Below, in pieces: positions 6,179-12,263 of a stretch of 18,869 nt of DNA. Made by a program: the position numbers and the translations under genes. The notes below the pieces were generated by a model, which saw only the letters and a program-made list of their open reading frames with translations, made no database searches and had not been told where the DNA came from. Numbering within the stretch: the stretch's first letter is position 1; each line of letters begins with the position of its first letter. This DNA comes from Anaerolineae bacterium (lineage in GTDB: Bacteria > Chloroflexota > Anaerolineae > B4-G1 > SLSP01): assembly GCA_021159805.1 (NCBI GenBank), contig JAGHDT010000128.1:1-18869 (forward strand), given 5' to 3'.

Positions 6179-8640
6179 GGCTGCTCTGCCGGCTGTACCT
6201 CGAAGCTGGGCAGCGGCGCTGCGTAGAGCCGGTTCTGGGCAATGAGATAGATCACTTGGGTCTGTTGGGCCACGGTGATAGATTCGATGTGCCGCAGCTC
6301 CCCCTTTGGCAGCTGGTATTGGCGTACAAACTCGCCGCGTTTATCCAAGACGATAATGCGTTCCCTCTGGGTCTCCGCCAAATAGATGAGGCCATCGTCG
6401 ACATTGAGACCGATGTCCATCACCAATGGCTTGAAATCCGAATCGGGGAGGCCACTCATCTCGAAGGATGGATCGTAGGACCCGGCGAAGTAGCTCTGTA
6501 TTGACCCGTCGCCCATGAGGAGATAGACTCGGCCGTCGATGGCGATATCCAGAGCCAGCTGTAGGTCGGGCGCCGCCCCATCTGCAAAGTATCCACGAGG
6601 ACTTCTGTAGATGCCATTGACCGGTTCGTACATCAGGATCTGGTTGAGTTGCCTGTGGACAAGGTAGAACTTCTCTCCGAAGGTCGCCATCAGCGTGATA
6701 TTGCCGGGCTCCAGGTCTCCCTCGATATGTTGCACCGAGATGCTGCCGGGCCCCAGATCGGGCTCGTAGATGAAGACGGAGCCTCCGTCGCTGTAGATGA
6801 ATATGGCACCGTCGGGGTAGTTGGCGCAAGGCGTGATCCAGCCGAAGTCGACTAGATGGTTGACGACTTCGCCAAGATAGGTTTGGCCACGCCTTAGGAT
6901 GGTGGTGGAGCTTTCCGCCGTCGATGATCGGCCATCTTCGCTCACAGGATAGGCCATCACAGCATCGGTCGCTGTGTTGAGTACGTATGCCCAGCCACCC
7001 ACCACCAGCATATGCCGTGGCCGTGGCGCGGTGCCGAGCTCTAGGAGTGGCGTGACGCTGAGCATGGCAGCATGTTCCAGCGCGTCGACCGCTTGCTGAG
7101 CTTCAAGCTTGAGCGCGAGCGCGTCGGGGTTCTGCGGGTCGAGGCGCACAATCTGCGAGGCCGCGCTGAGCAACGCGTACCAATCGTCGGACTTCTGGCT
7201 GCTGTAAGCCTGCTCTCGCATTGCCTCGGCTTCGGCCAATAGCTCTTCAGCTCGCAAGGGACCGCCAAGTTGGAGAACCTTGGTCAGTGTGATCAGGAAG
7301 ACGACAATGAGAAAGCCCAACGCCAGCCCTGCCATCACCGACTGTCGTTCTGGTGGGGGCGTGCGCGTCTTGGGTGCTTTCTCGCTGTCGACCTTGCCTG
7401 GCAGCAGTGTTCGCAGTGCATGGCGGAGACGCGCCTGCTCTGCTGTGGTGAAGCGATCGGTACTCTCTATCTTACGCGTTTCACGGTGCTGCCGCCAGCT
7501 TTCTCCGATGTCGGTGAACCAGTGGCGTAGCGGGTCCAGGGATAGGTTCAGCTGCGGCCTCAACGGCCACGGCCGCTCAACTGTGGGCCGCGGCGCTTGG
7601 GTCGGTTGCTGTGGCACAGTTGTCTCGGTGTCCGGTGCCTGGTACGCCTGCTGGGTCGCGGGCTTCTGTGAGAGGGGCATCGCGCGTGGTGTTGTCTCCG
7701 GCTGAGATATCCCGACGATCGGGGTCTCGGCCACATCCACAGATGTGGGCACACTCGCGGATGTGGCCGCCGATTCCATGGGTAGGGGCGCCTCCGGCGT
7801 CTGGGGCGTCTCTTGTGTTGTCTCTCGGCTTTGCCGTCTGGCCGGCGGAATCGGCGTCAGCGATGCGGCTCTGGTTGTGGGTTGTCGACGTGTTATCGGG
7901 GCTGGTCCCTGGCTGGGGCGTGGTTGCGCCCACGGCGCAGGGCGCGACATCGGTGATGACTCTGCGCTGGATAGAATCGCACTGCCTGAGATCTTGAGTG
8001 AGGCGAACGTCCGGCTCAGTTCATTGGCGATGGGTCCCAGCTTTCCCAGGGCCAGCGTCCGCTGCCACGTCTCCCGTGGCAGCGCTTCTGCAATCCGCGT
8101 GGTGGCGATACATGCAACGCTGCCAGGGACCATCACTGTATAGCTGATGTGTATAACCGGTGGGACGGTGCCGCCCAATGGGATGAGCAGCCGGTCGCGC
8201 CTGGGGAAGATCTCAAAGCTCGGGTCGCCCGGATGCACTTGCTGGAGGGCCGGTGGGTGACTGACGTAGGCATAGGCAGCCCCGACCTGACCCAGGAAGA
8301 GTTCGCTGTCTGAGAAGACCGCGCACGTAATGCTGCCGGCGCATTTGTTGCCTGACGGGGCTTTGTAGTTGAAGGAGATCAGGTGGCGATTGGCTGCTGC
8401 CAGGGCGCGACGTAGCCGAGCCACGATGCTGCCGGACGAGTTCCAGTAGGTCTTCACCACCAGGCTTCGGATCTCCCGGCTTCGATACGGGAGTTGTGGC
8501 GTGAGATCTACCAGTACCGCAATCTGGTTACCAGCGCCCGACAAGAGATTCGGCTGAGCGGCTGCTACCGTGGCTTCTGGTGAGGGAGGGCGACTGCGAG
8601 CCCCTTCCTTGAAACGTAGGATCTCCGTTTGATATTTCAT
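6175..8640 (-). CDS. membrane protein: degenerate PP2C-like N-domain, disordered linker, one TM helix, outside beta-propeller
   Basis: The 821-residue protein matches no named family that I recognise. Residues about 35-215 resemble the core of PPM/PP2C phosphatases in layout: a helix with LRRALAAANRHLISF, strands AGSITCAVF and LFLGQVGAAYAYV, then a MVPGSVACIATTRIAEAL segment. The metal-binding Asp of GDSRAY and of SDGL are absent, so it is probably inactive. Residues about 225-360 are Pro/Thr/Gln-rich and likely disordered. A TM helix lies at about 436-455 (VMAGLALGFLIVVFLI) with Arg/Lys/Pro before it, placing the N-terminus in the cytosol. A helical stretch (463-525) and NHL-like propeller blades (about 535-815, e.g. 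GLIYLAETQRERIIVLD) would be outside. I chose the ATG at 8640 because the TTG at 8661 falls within the -10 box of the promoter at 8661-8689. The stop overlaps the thpR start. Confidence 0.85.
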   Translation of the reverse strand: MKYQTEILRFKEGARSRPPSPEATVAAAQPNLLSGAGNQIAVLVDLTPQLPYRSREIRSLVVKTYWNSSGSIVARLRRALAAANRHLISFNYKAPSGNKCAGSITCAVFSDSELFLGQVGAAYAYVSHPPALQQVHPGDPSFEIFPRRDRLLIPLGGTVPPVIHISYTVMVPGSVACIATTRIAEALPRETWQRTLALGKLGPIANELSRTFASLKISGSAILSSAESSPMSRPAPWAQPRPSQGPAPITRRQPTTRAASLTPIPPARRQSRETTQETPQTPEAPLPMESAATSASVPTSVDVAETPIVGISQPETTPRAMPLSQKPATQQAYQAPDTETTVPQQPTQAPRPTVERPWPLRPQLNLSLDPLRHWFTDIGESWRQHRETRKIESTDRFTTAEQARLRHALRTLLPGKVDSEKAPKTRTPPPERQSVMAGLALGFLIVVFLITLTKVLQLGGPLRAEELLAEAEAMREQAYSSQKSDDWYALLSAASQIVRLDPQNPDALALKLEAQQAVDALEHAAMLSVTPLLELGTAPRPRHMLVVGGWAYVLNTATDAVMAYPVSEDGRSSTAESSTTILRRGQTYLGEVVNHLVDFGWITPCANYPDGAIFIYSDGGSVFIYEPDLGPGSISVQHIEGDLEPGNITLMATFGEKFYLVHRQLNQILMYEPVNGIYRSPRGYFADGAAPDLQLALDIAIDGRVYLLMGDGSIQSYFAGSYDPSFEMSGLPDSDFKPLVMDIGLNVDDGLIYLAETQRERIIVLDKRGEFVRQYQLPKGELRHIESITVAQQTQVIYLIAQNRLYAAPLPSFEVQPAEQP

Positions 8641-8660
8641 AAGGTTACCAATCTGATTCA

Positions 8661-8689
8661 AGTGTAGGGTGCCGCTTGGTTTCTGTCAA
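8661..8689 (-). promoter_or_regulatory. sigma-70-type promoter for the propeller protein-thpR operon
   Basis: The minus strand reads TTGACA (8684-8689), 17 bp, TACACT (8661-8666): a perfect -35 and a four-of-six -10. Transcription would begin near 8654, leaving a leader of about 14 nt to the ATG at 8640. Confidence 0.7.
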
Positions 8690-8774
8690 GGTCATATTGA
8701 CGCGGGGCGCGTTTCAGGGTGGGGTAAGTCACTAAGCGAGAAGGCGCTGCTGGGTCAACCGGCCGTATGTTGCT

Positions 8775-8806
8775 CAGCCTGAGTTGCGTTCGTGACCTTC
8801 AGGCTG
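8775..8806. terminator. possible hairpin downstream of surE
   Basis: The arms CAGCCTGA (8775-8782) and TCAGGCTG (8799-8806) form a perfect 8-bp stem with a 16-nt loop, about 55 nt past the surE stop. It has no T-run on either strand, so it may end or protect the surE transcript but is not a classic intrinsic terminator. Otherwise the 220 bp between surE and the next gene hold only the promoter at 8661-8689. Confidence 0.35.
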
Positions 8807-8860
8807 TGTAGATTCCTATCTGGCTCCGGCCTCCGAGATGAAGGCTACCCTTGATGCGTC

Positions 8861-9664
8861 TCAGCTACGGCGTAAGCGTTCCTCTAACGCCCCAAAGTCG
8901 ACGCGCGAGGTGAGGTCAAGGGAGATCGGTGTCACCGATACGCGATGCAGGTGGTGGAGACACCAGATGTCCGAGCCGATCTCCGCCTTTTCTGGGCTGT
9001 CCATCACGCGGTACCCCGGTCGAGGATTGCCACTAGCTCGATCCGCGGGGGTAGGCACGAAGTATCTATGCCGCGACAGCCGGGTCAGTTCCCACGGGGT
9101 GTCTGCAGTAGCCGTGCGTGGAAGGTTGATGGAGAGCACATCCGCATCGAACGGCATTTTCTCGCTCAGAAGGCGGTTGGCAAAGCGATGTGTGAAAGCC
9201 TTCGCAGCGCTGTAGTCCTCCTCATCATCGCCGGATAGGTGATTCTCAATCGCCATCTCAACCGAGACCGCCAGCGTCGGCACGTGAAAGGTAGCGGCTT
9301 CAAGCGCCGCGCCGACTGTGCCGGAGATTGTCACTTCGGTGCTGATGTTCTCCCCGAAGTTGATGCCTGCAACCACCAGTGCAGGACGACGATCCGCCAG
9401 GTGCAGCATGGCGTGGATGACGCATAGCGCCGGAGTCGCGTCCAGTTGGTAGGCTCTAATCCGGCGGCTATTCTGAAGAACATAGCTAACCTCAGCATGC
9501 TGACTGGTGACGGTTACCGGCATAGAGCGGCCCGCGCCTGACCATTGGCGATCCGGCGCCGCGATCAGCAGTTCCCCCAAGGGGGTGAGTGCCTCTACCG
9601 CAGCACGTAGACCGGCGGACCAGATGCCGTCATCGTTTGTGACCACAATAAGCGGGGTGTCCAA
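8861..9664 (-). CDS. surE: 5'/3'-nucleotidase SurE
   Basis: SurE is a metal-dependent phosphatase that removes phosphate from nucleoside monophosphates. The 267-residue product has the family metal and active-site residues: VVTNDDGIWSAGLR (Asp11, Asp12), APDRQWSGAGRSMPVT (Ser42) and VVAGINFGENIS (Asn102), then GTVGAALEA. Length is normal (about 250-265). The start is a TTG at 9664, chosen because GGAGG lies six nucleotides upstream and the first strand LIVVTNDDG begins right after it; no ATG fits. It is probably transcribed alone from a promoter near 9726-9750, with a hairpin in its leader. Confidence 0.94.
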   Translation of the reverse strand: MDTPLIVVTNDDGIWSAGLRAAVEALTPLGELLIAAPDRQWSGAGRSMPVTVTSQHAEVSYVLQNSRRIRAYQLDATPALCVIHAMLHLADRRPALVVAGINFGENISTEVTISGTVGAALEAATFHVPTLAVSVEMAIENHLSGDDEEDYSAAKAFTHRFANRLLSEKMPFDADVLSINLPRTATADTPWELTRLSRHRYFVPTPADRASGNPRPGYRVMDSPEKAEIGSDIWCLHHLHRVSVTPISLDLTSRVDFGALEERLRRS

Positions 9665-10096
9665 TGCTTGCCTCCACGGCTACCATCTATCGAGTCTGTC
9701 ACCCAACGGGCGGCAGACTCGATGAAAGATAGCATACAGTACTGAGAGGGCAAGCATTCCGAAGTGCGCGTTGGCAGTTCTCGCCCAGCTGGAGGCTGAC
9801 CAGGTGGGTATATGCCAGCCAGAACTGCAGCCAGGTTTGCCAGTCGCACAGACATTGATCTGGCTATCCAGACGTGGCGGCGCACTCAGCATTGGTCATC
9901 GCTGTGTTCCTCACTACGAGAAGACAGATGTGATCTTTTCTGGCAGGCCGATCGAGAGCATCGACGACCAGTTTCACGTCTATGCTCTCGGGGATCTCGT
10001 TGCGCTGTGGCTCGCGCAGCACGTTACCCCCTGTAGGGCTGGAGCGTAGGACCTGGAAGCTTTCCTCTCAAGGTCCCAGTGGTTGGCTGCCGTACG
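9665..10096. other. 432-bp gap between pduO and surE: dyads, possible promoter, possible gene remnant
   Basis: On the minus strand there is a weak surE promoter (TTGCCC at 9748-9753, 16 bp, TATCTT at 9726-9731). A second dyad CGAGAGCAT (9953-9961) / ATGCTCTCG (9982-9990) has perfect 9-bp arms and a 20-nt loop. A minus-strand frame without ATG is open from about 10062 to a TAG at 9864. It reads coding-like (VLRSSPTGGNVLREPQRNEI, then KLVVDALDRPARKDH) with G/C-rich third positions in its first half, which suggests a gene remnant, but I do not recognise it. Confidence 0.3.
9689..9723. promoter_or_regulatory. 10-bp inverted repeat in the surE leader
   Basis: The arms ATCGAGTCTG (9689-9698) and CAGACTCGAT (9714-9723) are perfect complements around a 15-nt loop. 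On the minus strand the hairpin lies 14 nt before the surE GGAGG site. It could be a leader hairpin affecting stability or translation, or a dimeric operator near the start of transcription. Confidence 0.5.
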
Positions 10097-10663
10097 TCAG
10101 GACCCCGACAACCTGCGGCCCAACTCCGGCCGAGTGCTGCGAGTGTTATTCTCGTAGAGCGCCGCCACGAACATCAATGACGACAGACGGTTCAGATAGG
10201 CCAGGTTGGCCTTGCCCAGGCGGGGCTCACCATCCGCCAAGGCGACCAGCCGTCGTTCTGCGCGTCTCACTATGGTCCGCGCGACGTGAAGTGCAGCGCC
10301 GGCCTGGGAATCACCTGGCAGCACGAAGCCCTTCAAGGGAGGCAGATGCTTCTCGATGTCCGCGATCAGGTCCTGCAACCACGTGAGATCCTCATCCGTA
10401 ACCCCCGCATACTGATCGCGAGCTTCCGGCACCGCTGATAGGTGTGACATTATGCCGCTAACGTGCCGCTGTACGGTGGCCAGCGCTGCGCGGAGAAGGT
10501 CGGACTGTGAAAGTGCGCGCGCCATCCCAATGGCCGAGGTAGCTTCATCAAGGGTGCCGATGGCTTCAATCAGAGCGCTGCTCTTGGCGATGCGCTCTGT
10601 ACCTGCCAGCCGACCTGTATCACCGTGATCACCTTTGGCTGTGTAGAAGGCGGATTTGCTCAT
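10097..10663 (-). CDS. pduO: cob(I)alamin adenosyltransferase, PduO type
   Basis: This enzyme moves the adenosyl group of ATP to cob(I)alamin or cobinamide to make the B12 coenzyme. The 188-residue product shows the PduO signatures: FYTAKGDHGDTG near the N-terminus (ATP-binding loop, usually YTRTGDxGxT), IEAIGTLDEATSAIGMAR (32-49), FVLPGDSQAGAALHVARTIVRRAER (113-137) and YLNRLSSLMFVAAL (156-169). Length is normal. The ATG at 10663 has only a weak AGGA site about nine nucleotides upstream. It follows the dihydroorotate-dehydrogenase-like gene by 40 bp on the same strand, so the two are probably one transcript, though their roles are not obviously linked. No other B12 gene is in the window. Confidence 0.94.
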   Translation of the reverse strand: MSKSAFYTAKGDHGDTGRLAGTERIAKSSALIEAIGTLDEATSAIGMARALSQSDLLRAALATVQRHVSGIMSHLSAVPEARDQYAGVTDEDLTWLQDLIADIEKHLPPLKGFVLPGDSQAGAALHVARTIVRRAERRLVALADGEPRLGKANLAYLNRLSSLMFVAALYENNTRSTRPELGRRLSGS

Positions 10664-10703
10664 AGACCTGATCCTGATCGACTTTCTCTTGCTGTCCGTG
10701 TGG

Positions 10704-11699
10704 TCAGATTCGCTGAGCGCCGATCAGCTGCACGTAGTTGGCGCGCTCGAATGCGGCGGGGTTCGGCGTGTTCTTGTGGCTCAGCAGTCCCTTGATCTGG
10801 TCCAGAGACTCGTAGTTGTACCGCACCATCCAGCTGTCGACCCCCCTGGTCAGGGCCTTGATGTAGTCAATTCCGTTCTCCAGCAGGACCGAGCACACAT
10901 TGGCGATATCGGCGCCGGCCATCATGGCCTTGACTACGTCCTCCGGTGTGTGAATGCCTGATGTCAGCGCCAAGGAAGCGGGAGTCTTGCCGTAGAGGAT
11001 GCCGATCCAGCGCAACGGCAGTCGCATCTCCTCGGATGTGCTCAACACGAGGTCTCGCCGTGTGGACAGCTTTTCGATGTCCAAGTCGGGTTGGTAGAAG
11101 CGGTTGAACAGCACCAGGCCATCTGCGCCGCCACGGCTGAGCACGGTGGCAAGGTGTGGCAGCGAACTGAAGTAGGGGTTCAGCTTCATTGCCACGGGGA
11201 TAGAGAGCTGTGTTTTGACGTCGTGCAGTATGTTGAAGTAGAGCGCTTCCACCTGAGACCCTGTCAGGCGATGGGAAGTGGGAACGTAGTAGATGTTGAG
11301 CTCCACAGCGTCTGCGCCGGCGTCCTCAAACGCCTTGGCATAGCTGGTCCATCCGCCTTCGCTGTAGCCGTTCAGACTGGCGATGATGGGGATGTCGACG
11401 GCGGCCTTGGCTTTGCGAATCAGGTCCGGATAGTCGATTTCATTACGGCGGAACATGTCCGGTTCGGGGAAGAAATCGGTCATCTCCGCGTAGCGATCTT
11501 TCTGATCTTCCAGGATGTCATCGAGTAGCGTGGCTTCGCGGTCAATCTGTTCCTCAAAGAGCGAATAGAGCGTGACGGCGCCAGCACCGGCGTCCTCCAT
11601 CTTCTTGATGTTGTCCAGATCACGAGAGAGCGGCGATGCTGAGGGCACTACTGGGTTTTCCAGCGCAAGGCCCATATAGGTTGTCGAGAGATCAGTCAT
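10704..11699 (-). CDS. dihydroorotate dehydrogenase-like flavoprotein (PyrD/PreA-like TIM barrel)
   Basis: The 331-residue protein is a class 1-type dihydroorotate dehydrogenase homologue expected to bind FMN. Barrel landmarks are LENPVVPSASPLS (13-25), IPIIASLNGYSEGGW (103-117), GADAVELNIYYVP (128-140), IPVAMKLNPYFSS (167-179, with flavin-site Lys172) and GADGLVLFNRFYQPDLD (191-207). True class 1 enzymes have N-x-S-C-P-N with a catalytic Cys or Ser; here that place reads LNIYYVP, so the usual proton-abstracting residue is missing. This matches a widespread group annotated only as dihydroorotate dehydrogenase-like, often next to redox enzymes, whose substrate is unsettled. The start is the ATG at 11699, five nucleotides after AAGGAGG; a GTG one codon earlier is too close to that site. 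It leads the operon with pduO. Confidence 0.9.
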   Translation of the reverse strand: MTDLSTTYMGLALENPVVPSASPLSRDLDNIKKMEDAGAGAVTLYSLFEEQIDREATLLDDILEDQKDRYAEMTDFFPEPDMFRRNEIDYPDLIRKAKAAVDIPIIASLNGYSEGGWTSYAKAFEDAGADAVELNIYYVPTSHRLTGSQVEALYFNILHDVKTQLSIPVAMKLNPYFSSLPHLATVLSRGGADGLVLFNRFYQPDLDIEKLSTRRDLVLSTSEEMRLPLRWIGILYGKTPASLALTSGIHTPEDVVKAMMAGADIANVCSVLLENGIDYIKALTRGVDSWMVRYNYESLDQIKGLLSHKNTPNPAAFERANYVQLIGAQRI

Positions 11700-11743
11700 C
11701 ACGCCCTCCTTGAGGAATCTGCGGATCGTCCATTTCTCATTAC

Positions 11744-11772
11744 ATGATAGGACATATCCACAAGAACATCAA
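11744..11772 (-). promoter_or_regulatory. promoter for the dihydroorotate dehydrogenase-like gene and pduO
   Basis: The minus strand reads TTGATG (11767-11772), 17 bp, TATCAT (11744-11749): four of six and five of six matches to the sigma-70 consensus. The predicted start near 11737 gives a leader of about 38 nt that contains AAGGAGG. Confidence 0.6.
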
Positions 11773-11860
11773 GACGGGCGTGTGCGTGGGGCGTGTTTCA
11801 AGATGGGGGCGAATGGCCGAGAACGGACTGTCGCTAGACGGTCGCCGAGCCCTCTACCTA

Positions 11861-12220
11861 CTTCGAAAATGAGTCTGCAGAGCCCTCACCCTAACCCTCC
11901 CCTGAAACGGGGATTTCATCTCCCATACTCCCGGACGGAATGGGAGAGGGAACCAGAGGCGCGGCCCCGAAAACCATCCTCTGCCGGCCCAAAGCCCTTC
12001 ACCGGATCTCAACCCGAGTCTGCTCGGACCGAGGCTTTGGACCGTTCTTCGCGTCGTGTCTTCATGCTTGCGTGGTGTGCGTCAGCGAACATGGTGTCTA
12101 CTTCGAAAATAGCTTCCGCTCCCGGGCCTAAAGGCTTGGCTGCAGGCTTTAGGGCCTTCTTCGCGTCACATTTTCGTGCTGCGTGGCGTGCGCGAGCAGA
12201 CATGAGGTCTATTTCGAAAA
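11861..12220. repeat. composite intergenic hairpin repeat array, copy B
   Basis: This array shares most of its sequence with copy A (3485-3947), in the same orientation but with its parts in another order. A REP-like palindrome comes first (11881-11954, with an extra block of about 20 bp containing a CCCC/GGGG hairpin). Next is a GGCCCAAAGCC-type stem (11986-11996 with 12033-12043, one mismatch) and its tail to about 12110. Last is a GGGCCTAAAGGC-type stem (12123-12155) and its tail, ending in TATTTCGAAAA at 12210-12220. A smaller hairpin CCGAG/CTCGG (12014-12018, 12023-12027) sits in the loop of the first stem. It fills most of the gap between two divergent genes; the remaining 11773-11860 shows nothing. 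Confidence 0.85.
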
Positions 12221-12227
12221 CACGCCA

Positions 12228-12256
12228 TTGACATCCGCGCTCGGAATCGTGATAAT
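12228..12256 (+). promoter_or_regulatory. strong promoter giving a leaderless mRNA for the lytic transglycosylase
   Basis: TTGACA (12228-12233), 17 bp, GATAAT (12251-12256): a perfect -35 and five of six at -10. The expected start of transcription at 12263-12264 coincides with the A of the ATG at 12264, and no ribosome site precedes that ATG. Confidence 0.75.
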
Positions 12257-12263
12257 TGTTGGT

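Noticed and set aside
11710..12231. Plus-strand open frames of 173 and 63 codons within repeat array B.
   Set aside because: Same reason: translated repeat DNA with no ribosome site and no domain.
12183..12263. N-terminal extension of the lytic transglycosylase by 27 codons.
   Set aside because: The extension is the end of repeat array B and lies upstream of, and across, the promoter; the lipoprotein signal begins at the ATG at 12264.
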